In this document: positions 28,182 to 34,771 of the stretch, in pieces
How positions within the stretch are numbered: the stretch's first letter is position 1
Layout: every line of letters begins with the position of its first letter
Assembly (NCBI RefSeq): GCF_030551255.1
Contig: NZ_CP130630.1
Coordinates: forward strand, 1,116,001 to 1,180,000
Source: Streptomyces sp. NL15-2K
Lineage (GTDB): Bacteria; Actinomycetota; Actinomycetes; Streptomycetales; Streptomycetaceae
Length of the DNA stretch: 64,000 nt
Reading direction: 5' to 3'
Program-made: the position numbers and the translations under genes
Notes under the pieces: generated by a model
What the model was told of the DNA's origin: nothing
The model's input: the letters and a program-made list of their open reading frames with translations, nothing else
The model's database searches: none

Positions 28182-28628
28182 TCAGTCCTCGATCCAGCCG
28201 TGGCTCTCGCTGAACTTCAGCAGTTCATGGCGCAGTTGCAGGATCTGGTCGGCCGTCAGGGACGGTCCCGCCTTCAGCAGGAGTTCCGTGATGTCCCTGG
28301 TGAAGTCCTGGCTGGTCAGCACGTCGCACATCGGGTACTCGCCGTCGGCCGCCCTGGCCGCCTCCGCCGGCTTCCCCTTGGACGGCGAGGGGGCCGGTAC
28401 TGCCGCCGGGACTTCCGCTCCCTGGGCGAGTTTGATGTTCGACGCCTTCAGCCCGCGACCACCGTCCTCCACCTCGAATTCGACCGCCAGTCCCGAGCGG
28501 AGATATCCCTCGGGGATCAGCAGATCGTTCACATGCAGGAAGATGTCGTCTCCACCGCCGTCAGGAGCGATGAACCCGTAGCCCCGCATGCTGTCGAACC
28601 GCACCACACGACCGGACGCAATTGACAC
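28182..28628 (-). CDS. Cold-shock-domain protein with C-terminal extension
   Basis: This 148-aa cytoplasmic single-strand nucleic-acid-binding protein begins with a cold-shock domain at residues about 1-70. RNP1 is RGYGFIAP and RNP2 is DIFLHV; the canonical KGFGFI is altered to RGYGFI. Ordinary Streptomyces Csp proteins are about 67 aa. Here an Ala/Pro-rich linker (80-95) leads to an acidic helical tail (MCDVLTSQDFTRDITELLLK and QILQLRHELLKFSESHGW). The start is GTG 28628. It lies between pdh and the Hpg/Dpg operon, on the same strand, and may regulate or stabilise cluster mRNAs; that is speculation. Confidence 0.85.
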   Translation of the reverse strand: MSIASGRVVRFDSMRGYGFIAPDGGGDDIFLHVNDLLIPEGYLRSGLAVEFEVEDGGRGLKASNIKLAQGAEVPAAVPAPSPSKGKPAEAARAADGEYPMCDVLTSQDFTRDITELLLKAGPSLTADQILQLRHELLKFSESHGWIED

Positions 28629-28739
28629 ACCCCACCCCCACCAAAACCCGGGCCCCTTGCCCGGCCACGCAGAGGATCGTAGCCCTACGCCGGTACGGCG
28701 GCGAAATACGCGTTCCGGAGCACAGCCGCACGCGCTCGT

Positions 28740-29831
28740 TCAGCGGTGCCGCCACCCCTGCCTGCGCAGGGCCTGCGACAGTACGTCGGCCAGGCCCCGG
28801 GTCACGCTGAGATGCACCAGCCCGGTCGGCTGGCCGACGGAGTGCTCCAGGCGTACGTCCTCGACGTTGACGCCGGCGCGGGAGGCGTCGGTGAAGAGCC
28901 GGGCCAGCTCGCCCGGCTGGTCGCCGATCACGACCGCCACCGTCTCGTACTGCTCGGGCCGCGTGCCGCGCTTGCCGGAGATGCGGGCGCGCCCGGACTG
29001 CCCGCGGCGCAGCAGGTCCTCCACCGTCCGCGCGCCGCCGCCGCGTTTGTCCTCGTCCGTGGCCGCCATGGCCCGCAGTCCCGTGACGGCGTCGCCGAGG
29101 CCCGTCGACAGTTCTTCGAGGAGGTCGGCCACCACCAGCGCGTTCGCGCCGAGGATGTCCACCCACAGGCCCGGGTCCGAGGCCGCGATGCGGGTGAGGT
29201 CTCGCACGCCGGGACCCGCGAGGCTCACGGCACGTTCCTCGGCCTGTTCCAGGAGGGTGGCGACCAGGCTGGCGACGACGTGCGGTGCGTGCGAGACGAG
29301 GCCGACCGCGCGGTCATGGGCGGACGCCTCCATCACCACGGGCACGGCACCGCACATCGCCACGAGTTCGAGCGTGCTGTTCAGTGTCTCGGTGTCCGTG
29401 TCGGGCGTCGGTGTGAGCACCCAGTTGCAGCCCTCGAAGAGGTCCGGCCGGGCGCCGAGCGGGCCGCTGCGCTCGCCGCCCGCCATCGGGTGGCCGCCGA
29501 CGTAGCACGTGGTGTCGCAGGCCAGAGCGATGATGTCCTGCTGCGGTCCGGCCTTCACGCTGGCGACGTCGGTGTAGTGCCGCGCCACACCTTCGGCTTG
29601 CAGTCCGGCGAGGACGTCGGGGACCAGCCTCGGCGGCACGGCCACGACTGCCAGGTCCACGGCCTCCCGAGGGGCCTCGGCCGTGCCGGCGCCGAGCGAG
29701 GCCGCGATCCGGACCGTGCCGGGGTCCGTGTCGCGCAGGTGCACATGCGCGCCGCGGGATTTCAGGGCGAGCGCGGCCGAGGTCCCTATCAATCCGGTGC
29801 CGACCACAAGGACGTCTTCCACGGTGACCAT
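28740..29831 (-). CDS. Prephenate dehydrogenase with ACT domain
   Basis: This 363-aa NAD-dependent enzyme makes 4-hydroxyphenylpyruvate from prephenate, supplying HmaS (Hpg) and tyrosine for the Tyr modules. The Rossmann fold is VLVVGTGLIGTSAALAL at residues 6-22. Catalytic and substrate phrases are YVGGHPMAGGERSGP and VSHAPHVVASLVA. A C-terminal ACT-like domain (VVIGDQPGELARLFTDASRA) occupies residues about 285-355. The ATG at 29831 has GAGGGAATGG ahead. A dedicated copy inside the cluster is common for Hpg-containing peptides. Its promoter shares the 560-bp gap with the plus-strand strR-like gene. Confidence 0.9.
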   Translation of the reverse strand: MVTVEDVLVVGTGLIGTSAALALKSRGAHVHLRDTDPGTVRIAASLGAGTAEAPREAVDLAVVAVPPRLVPDVLAGLQAEGVARHYTDVASVKAGPQQDIIALACDTTCYVGGHPMAGGERSGPLGARPDLFEGCNWVLTPTPDTDTETLNSTLELVAMCGAVPVVMEASAHDRAVGLVSHAPHVVASLVATLLEQAEERAVSLAGPGVRDLTRIAASDPGLWVDILGANALVVADLLEELSTGLGDAVTGLRAMAATDEDKRGGGARTVEDLLRRGQSGRARISGKRGTRPEQYETVAVVIGDQPGELARLFTDASRAGVNVEDVRLEHSVGQPTGLVHLSVTRGLADVLSQALRRQGWRHR

Positions 29832-29928
29832 TCCATTCCCTCGGCCGACAATGGAGAGGAATGCTACGGACGGGCCGAGGAACACTCAATATTCAAATTC
29901 CGCACACGCGACCAGAGTGCTCACGTCC

Positions 29929-29973
29929 GGTCCACATTTGATCCACGTCCGATCCATATCCGATTCATGTGCG
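29929..29973. repeat. 11-bp tandem direct repeats in the pdh/strR divergent promoter region
   Basis: Three consecutive 11-bp units, ATCCACGTCCG (29941), ATCCATATCCG (29952) and ATTCATGTGCG (29963), are preceded by a related GGTCCACATTTG (29929). The 11-bp period equals one helical turn, as in binding sites of OmpR-type regulators. The repeats lie about 100 bp before the pdh start in the 29832-30391 gap, which otherwise holds the promoter and hairpin listed next and no gene. Confidence 0.5.
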
Positions 29974-30172
29974 GCACGGCTTTCCGTTTGACGCAATTGA
30001 TCAAGGACCGGGAACGCGTGCGCCGCCCGCACGTCTCCCGGGTGCGCGGCCGAGCACCACGCACCCCTCGGCCCGTCGGCCGACGCCGCCCGGGCGGCGT
30101 GACCAGCGGCTGCGCGCGCCCCGCTGAGAAATGATCATGGCAGGGTCTTTGCACGACTCCCTTGCCGCCCCA

Positions 30173-30200
30173 TTGACACCACAACGCCCCCGGCTAGCAT
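30173..30200 (+). promoter_or_regulatory. Sigma-70-type promoter for the first strR-like gene
   Basis: TTGACA at 30173-30178 and TAGCAT at 30195-30200 are separated by 16 bases. This is the only good -35/-10 pair in the gap. It would give a leader of about 185 nt before the GTG at 30392. Confidence 0.5.
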
Positions 30201-30373
30201 CGGAGCAAAGAAGCGTTGGCGAAGCAGCCATACGCGGGGAACGGGGGTTCCGGGTACTCATAGGTCGGCTCACAGCCATGACCTCACGCGACGCATTCAA
30301 CCGCCCCTGCGCCACTGCCGCGGGTCGGGAATTTCTTGCGCCGATTGGGAAGTATCACACTCCTGCGCCCGCT

Positions 30374-30393
30374 ACACCATAGGGGGATGGTGT
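30374..30393 (+). promoter_or_regulatory. Hairpin holding the ribosome site of the first strR-like gene
   Basis: ACACCAT-AGGGGG-ATGGTGT is a perfect 7-bp inverted repeat. The AGGGGG Shine-Dalgarno sequence is in the loop and the GTG start (30392) begins in the right arm. It could be a translational control hairpin or a short DNA operator. Confidence 0.5.
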
Positions 30394-31474
30394 GAACACG
30401 TTAGGTCCCGGATCGAGTACATCACACATCGCATCGAGCACATCGAACGTTGCCTCGGCAAACGAATCGGCCGACGACGAGACGGCGGAACCCTCCGGGG
30501 AATATACGGAGATCCCGATATCGCTGCTGCAATTCGGCGATTCGCCGCGCCTGTCGGGACAGGACAAGAAGTACACCGAACAACTCGCGGAAAGTGAGAC
30601 ACCGCTTCCGCCGATCCTCGTGAACCGGCGGAGCATGCAGGTCGTGGACGGCGTGCACCGCGTCCTTGCCGCCATCCTCAAAGGGCGGAAGACGATCGAG
30701 GCCGTCCTCGTGGACGTGTCGCGGGACGACGCCTTCCTACTAGCCGTCGAATCCAATACGCGGCACGGCCTGCCGCTGTCGCAGGCGGACCGGCGGGCGG
30801 CGGCGGCCCGGCTCATCGCCTCGCATCCCCATGTGTCCGACCGGACGATCGCGCAGGTGTCCGGGCTCGGGGCGAAGAGCGTGGCGGCCATCCGGCGTTC
30901 AAGTGCGTCCAAGGCGCAGTTGAACGCCCGCGTGGGCCGGGACGGACGGGTCCGCCCCGTCGACCGGGCAGCGGGCCGGCAGCGCGCGGCGGAGGTCATC
31001 GCGCAGAACCCGAAGGCGTCGCTGCGGGAAGTGGCCCGGCTGGCCGGGATCTCACCGGCCACGGCGAGCGACGTACGAAAGCGGCTGCTCGCGGGTGAGG
31101 ACGCCGTCGGCGGCGGGTCCACGCGGCGGGCCGGCACCGCGTTCGAACCGTCGGCGGAGCCGCGGCGGACCTGGGTGCGCAAGCCGCGGGAGAAGTCGGC
31201 GTCCCTGCTGGAGCCGCTGCTGCACGACCCCTCCGTCCGCAACGCGGAACTGGGGCGGCGGCTGCTGCGCCTGCTGCAGTTGAACGTCATCGGTGGGCAC
31301 AAGTGGTTCGAGCTGGCGGATGCGGTGCCGCCGCACTGTGACGCCCTGGTCATCGCTCTGGCACGGCAGAACGCCGACACCTGGCTGGAATTCGCGCAGG
31401 CGCTGGACAAGCGTGTGCACGCGTCCGCCCGGCTTACCGGAGGGCAGGAGGGCCGGGCGGCACCGGCCAGTTGA
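30392..31474 (+). CDS. StrR-family (ParB-like) pathway-specific activator 1
   Basis: This 360-aa DNA-binding activator is of the StrR/Bbr/Tei15 type found in aminoglycoside and glycopeptide clusters. A ParB-like N-terminal domain contains IPISLLQFGDSPRLSGQD and PPILVNRRSMQVVDGVHRVL. A central helix-turn-helix is ASLREVARLAGISPATASDV. The C-terminal part with LLEPLLHDPSVRNAELGRRL resembles the second paralogue. The GTG start has AGGGGGA 5 bases before. It probably drives the cluster through GTTCAA-N16-TTGAAC sites. It is followed by a terminator-like hairpin and then by a paralogue in the same orientation. Confidence 0.9.
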   Translation: MNTLGPGSSTSHIASSTSNVASANESADDETAEPSGEYTEIPISLLQFGDSPRLSGQDKKYTEQLAESETPLPPILVNRRSMQVVDGVHRVLAAILKGRKTIEAVLVDVSRDDAFLLAVESNTRHGLPLSQADRRAAAARLIASHPHVSDRTIAQVSGLGAKSVAAIRRSSASKAQLNARVGRDGRVRPVDRAAGRQRAAEVIAQNPKASLREVARLAGISPATASDVRKRLLAGEDAVGGGSTRRAGTAFEPSAEPRRTWVRKPREKSASLLEPLLHDPSVRNAELGRRLLRLLQLNVIGGHKWFELADAVPPHCDALVIALARQNADTWLEFAQALDKRVHASARLTGGQEGRAAPAS

Positions 31475-31499
31475 CAGAGCGTCCGGAATACGCTCCTAC

Positions 31500-31529
31500 G
31501 CGGCCCGTCTCGTAAAAGAGGCGAGCCGC
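31500..31529 (+). terminator. Hairpin between the two strR-like genes
   Basis: GCGGCCCGTCTC and GAGGCGAGCCGC pair over 12 positions with one mismatch and one G-T pair around a GTAAAA loop. It lies 25 bases after the first strR-like stop, so the two regulators may have separate transcripts. Confidence 0.5.
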
Positions 31530-31694
31530 GTACTGCCGCGCGTCTTCTTCCGGGCGTTCCCGACGGCAATCGTGCGCCAATCCCGAAGAGCTGTCCTTGC
31601 AAGGGCCACGGGCACTGGACAGCGCTTACCAGGCATGTGACATTGAGGCCACCCCCCGCGAATTGGCCGCCGCATCGCGCGCGAGGTGATCGCA

Positions 31695-32723
31695 TTGGAG
31701 CAGACCGACGTCACCACCATCTCCAGCCCTGCCTTGACAGGGTCGCAAACGAATTTACCGGAATGGATGAATCCCGACCATTTCGGCCCCGCCCAGGAGG
31801 TGGTCGTTGTCGCGATATCGACGCTGCTTCTGGGGGATTCGCCGCGCACCGCGGGGCAGGATCAGGAACACATCATTCGCCTGGCGGAAACGGAAAACCC
31901 TCTTCCACCCATTGTCGTCAACAGACGCACCATGCAGGTGATTGACGGCGTGCATCGCGTTTTCGCCACCATCCTGCGCGGCGAGGAAAAGATCAGCGCG
32001 GTCTTCTTCGACGGCAGCGCGGAGGATGCCTTCCTCTGTGCCGTCCAGGCCAACACGGCCCACGGTCTCCCGCTGTCACTCGCGGACCGCCGCGCCGCGG
32101 CCGAACGGATCCTGGTCTCCCACGCGCACACCTCGGACCGTGCCATCGCCCGCGCGACCGGCCTCGGCGCCAAGACGGTCGCCGCCCTGCGCCGTCGTAC
32201 GACCCTGCCCGCACCGCATGTGCACACCCGCGTCGGCATCGACGGCAAGGCACGCCCGCTGAACAGCGCCGCGGGACGGCTGCGGGCCGCCCAGGTGCTG
32301 GCCGAGCGCCCGCACGCGTCGCTGCGCGAGGTGGCCAGGCTCGCGGGGATATCGCCGGCGACGGTGAGCGACGTCAAGCGACGGCTGGCGGTAGGCGAGC
32401 CGCCGGTGGGCGCCCCGCATGCCCCGCATGCCCCGCACGTCGCGGAGGAGACAACGGAGCCCCGGAGCCAGCGCCGCGCGGTCCCGGTGACGCACGACCC
32501 CGGCAACGCCCTGGAGAAACTGCTGCGCGATCCCTCGCTGCGCCAGAAGGAGATCGGCCGCGAGTTGCTGCGGCTCCTTCACCACAACGCGATTGTCATG
32601 AAGGAGTGGCCGGAACTAGTGGCCGCGGTGCCGCAGCACTGCACCCGGACGACGGCTGATCTGGCACGGCAGTACGCCGAGAGCTGGGTGAAGTTCGAGG
32701 AGCAGGTGCGCGCCGCGGAATGA
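31695..32723 (+). CDS. StrR-family (ParB-like) pathway-specific activator 2
   Basis: This is a second StrR-type regulator, 342 aa, clearly paralogous to the gene just upstream: VVAISTLLLGDSPRTAGQDQ, PPIVVNRRTMQVIDGVHRVF, ASLREVARLAGISPATVSDV and LLRDPSLRQKEIGRELLRLL align along the whole length. The TTG at 31695 is preferred because GAGGTG lies 5 bases before it; a GTG at 31686 would add three codons. A 9-nt tandem repeat encodes APHAPHAPH at about residue 245. The two paralogues may form heterodimers or act on different sites. Its stop is followed directly by an htpG-like fragment. Confidence 0.88.
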   Translation: MEQTDVTTISSPALTGSQTNLPEWMNPDHFGPAQEVVVVAISTLLLGDSPRTAGQDQEHIIRLAETENPLPPIVVNRRTMQVIDGVHRVFATILRGEEKISAVFFDGSAEDAFLCAVQANTAHGLPLSLADRRAAAERILVSHAHTSDRAIARATGLGAKTVAALRRRTTLPAPHVHTRVGIDGKARPLNSAAGRLRAAQVLAERPHASLREVARLAGISPATVSDVKRRLAVGEPPVGAPHAPHAPHVAEETTEPRSQRRAVPVTHDPGNALEKLLRDPSLRQKEIGRELLRLLHHNAIVMKEWPELVAAVPQHCTRTTADLARQYAESWVKFEEQVRAAE

Positions 32724-32735
32724 TCCCGAACGAGG

Positions 32736-33005
32736 GGGGACCTGGCGGGCAGGGCGTGGGACGTGCGGGTGAGCAGCCGGCTGACCACCTCCCCGGCGTG
32801 CATCGTCGGCGACGGGGCGGAGACCGACTTCACCGTGGTGCGGCGCATGCGCGGTTCGGGGCTGCCGAACCGGCCGATCCTGGAGATCGGACCCGGCCGA
32901 GGCGGTACGTGCAGCAACCCGCGGCACCCGCTGATCGAGCGGCTCAACGGCCTGCTGATGGCGCTGACAGCGGAGGACGCCCCAGCCCCTTCCTCCTCCG
33001 AATGA
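32736..33005 (+). pseudogene. HtpG (Hsp90) C-terminal fragment
   Basis: Directly after the strR2 stop, and in the same frame, the sequence reads DLAGRAWDVRVSSRLTTSPA, CIVGDGAE, NRPILEIGP and NPRHPLIERLNGLL. Hsp90 proteins end with VSSRLTDSPACIV ... PILEINPEHPLVKRL, so this is the last 70-80 residues of htpG with a short insertion. There is no start codon apart from a chance GTG at 32763 and no ribosome site. It is a relic, not a working chaperone. Confidence 0.65.
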
Positions 33006-33034
33006 CCGCTGCCGCCCGGCGACAGCCTCGTAAG

Positions 33035-33070
33035 GGACGCCGGCGGCCGTCGCCCCGCCCGCCGGCGTCC
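33035..33070 (+). terminator. Perfect 12-bp hairpin after the htpG fragment
   Basis: GGACGCCGGCGG and CCGCCGGCGTCC enclose a 12-base loop. It lies 30 bases after the stop at 33005 and probably ends the strR2 transcript or the ancestral htpG transcript. Confidence 0.65.
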
Positions 33071-33211
33071 GCAGCCCGCGGCGGCGCCGGGCTCGCGGTG
33101 GCTCGTCCCGTACGGGTGTTCCGATCTCAGCATCAGGCATGGCCTGCCTCCGGTCCGCCCCCTACGAACGACTGCACGGCGACCAGCCTTGACCACCGCC
33201 GGTTTCCCAGA

Positions 33212-33259
33212 GGTGACCGCTCTCGTTAACCGTCGCCTTATCGCGGATCTGGGGCAATG
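33212..33259 (+). promoter_or_regulatory. 48-nt promoter/leader element before the response regulator (copy 1)
   Basis: This element aligns without gaps to 36975-37022 before the histidine kinase. Conserved blocks are GGTGACCG, GTTAAC, CTTATCG, GATCTG and GGCAATG. GTGACC, GTTAAC and CTTATC are hexamers spaced 12 bases apart, start to start, as expected for tandem binding by an OmpR-type regulator. The response regulator start follows within 7 bases of the element's end. Confidence 0.65.
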
Positions 33260-33265
33260 TCAGTC

Positions 33266-33919
33266 ATGCGGATTCTGGTGGCCGAAGACGAGAGCTTCCT
33301 CGCGGACCTGGTGGCCGAGGGGCTGCGTGCCGAGGCGATGGCGGTCGACGTGGCCTACGACGGGGCGACCGCGCTGGAGCGCCTGGCCGTCAACGACTAC
33401 GACGTGCTGGTGCTCGACCGCGACCTGCCCGAGGTGCACGGCGACGACGTCTGCCGTCAGCTGTCCCAGCTCGGGGGGCGGGTGCGCATCCTGATGCTGA
33501 CCGCTTCCGGCGCGGTGCACGAGCGGGTCACGGGGCTGAACCTGGGCGCGGACGACTACTTGGCGAAGCCCTTCGCGTTCGACGAACTGGTGGCACGGGT
33601 CCACGCGCTCGCCCGGCGGGCGGGCCCGCCTCTGCCTCCGGTGCTGGAGCGCTGCGGCATCACCCTGGACACGGCCCGCCGGCAGGCGTCCCGCGAGGGG
33701 CGCTATCTACCGCTGTCCCGCAAGGAGTACGCCGTGCTGGAAGTACTGATGCGGGCGCAGGGCGCGGTCGTCAGCACCGAGGAACTGCTGGAGCGGGCCT
33801 GGGACGAGCACACCGACCCGTTCACCACCGTCGTCAAGGTGACGATGAGCAAGCTCCGGGCCAAGCTCGGAGAACCGCCCGTCATCGTCACGGTGCCGGG
33901 CAGCGGATACCGGCTGTGA
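33266..33919 (+). CDS. OmpR-family response regulator
   Basis: This 217-aa two-component regulator has a receiver domain with acidic residues E7-D8, phosphoacceptor Asp51 in VLVLDRDLPEVHG, Ser/Thr in MLTASG and Lys in YLAKPFAFDELV. The winged helix is PLSRKEYAVLEVLMRAQGAV followed by TTVVKVTMSKLRAKL and VPGSGYRL. ATG 33266 (MRILVAEDES) is preferred over ATG 33257, which is only two bases from the GGGG that could serve as ribosome site. The matching kinase is probably the gene at 37028-38302, which has the same promoter element but is separated by three cluster genes. Confidence 0.9.
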   Translation: MRILVAEDESFLADLVAEGLRAEAMAVDVAYDGATALERLAVNDYDVLVLDRDLPEVHGDDVCRQLSQLGGRVRILMLTASGAVHERVTGLNLGADDYLAKPFAFDELVARVHALARRAGPPLPPVLERCGITLDTARRQASREGRYLPLSRKEYAVLEVLMRAQGAVVSTEELLERAWDEHTDPFTTVVKVTMSKLRAKLGEPPVIVTVPGSGYRL

Positions 33920-33955
33920 GCGGCGCCGGCCCGGCGACTCGTCCCGTGCCCGTAC

Positions 33956-34759
33956 TCAGTGTTTGTCGAAGAACTCCACGATCGCCTCGTTGACCGGCTC
34001 CGGGCGCTCCAGATGTCCGAGGTGCCCGCAGCGGGATATCTCCACGAGGTCGCAGTCCGGGATGAGGTCGGCCACTTCGGCGCCCAGGTGCGGCGGGGTG
34101 ACGACGTCGTCGGTGAAGGCGATGACGCGGCACGGCGCGGTGATCCTGCTCAGGTCCTCGCGCCGGTCCTGGTCGGTGTCGATCCACTCCTGACCGGCGG
34201 CGACCGGTTCCGCGTCGCCGGCCAGCTCGAAAATCTCCAGCCAGGACGCCACCGACGCGTCGTCGTTGAGCGTCGCCGGGGAGAGCATGTGGAGCACCGA
34301 GTTGACGGCCCGGTACTTCGCCGGCAGCTTGATGCCGCTCTCCTGGAGGACCCGGTCCGCCGTGGACTGCGCCCGGCGCAGCACGTCCGACCGGCCGCGG
34401 GTGGCCATGAGCACCGCCGAACGGACCAGCTGGGGTTCGCTGATCGCCAGTTCCTGCGCGATCAGCGAACCCATCGAGGTGCCGACGATCCGGCAGGGCG
34501 CCAGATCCAGCGTCTCGATCAGGCCCTTGGTGTCGGCCACCAGGTCCGCCAGCGCGTACTTGCCCGGCGGGGCCTCCGACGGCGGAATGCCCCGGTTGTC
34601 GAAGGTGACCGTCGAGTAGCCGGCCCGGTGCAGCGCCGGCGTCTGGTGCATGTCCCACACATAGCCGGACGCACCCGAGCCCATGACGAACAGGACGGTC
34701 TCACCGCGCCCCGACCGCTGGTAGGCCAGCCGGACCCCGTTGGTGTGCAGATACGGCAT
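33956..34759 (-). CDS. Alpha/beta hydrolase
   Basis: This 267-aa soluble hydrolase has the nucleophile elbow GTSMGS (Ser at about 94), an Asp in IAFTDDVVTPPHL and the catalytic His in CGHLGHLERPE. The oxyanion-loop phrase VMGSGASGYVWDMH near residue 26 and FDNRGIPPSE fit the epoxide hydrolase/haloperoxidase-like group, which in glycopeptide clusters includes the Bhp-type thioesterases that release beta-hydroxytyrosine from a carrier protein. It is 12 bases downstream of the full-length cmlA-like gene, so the pair may act together, hydroxylation followed by release or editing. That role is inference. ATG 34759 has GAGG ahead. Confidence 0.85.
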   Translation of the reverse strand: MPYLHTNGVRLAYQRSGRGETVLFVMGSGASGYVWDMHQTPALHRAGYSTVTFDNRGIPPSEAPPGKYALADLVADTKGLIETLDLAPCRIVGTSMGSLIAQELAISEPQLVRSAVLMATRGRSDVLRRAQSTADRVLQESGIKLPAKYRAVNSVLHMLSPATLNDDASVASWLEIFELAGDAEPVAAGQEWIDTDQDRREDLSRITAPCRVIAFTDDVVTPPHLGAEVADLIPDCDLVEISRCGHLGHLERPEPVNEAIVEFFDKH

Positions 34760-34771
34760 CCTCGTGCCCTC

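Noticed and set aside
30131-30382. Small open frame in the leader of the first strR-like gene
   Set aside because: It starts upstream of the likely -35 box, has no ribosome site and low-quality composition.
32409-32440. 9-nt tandem repeat encoding APHAPHAPH in the second strR-like gene
   Set aside because: It is short, in frame and in a linker; ordinary slippage with no sign of function.
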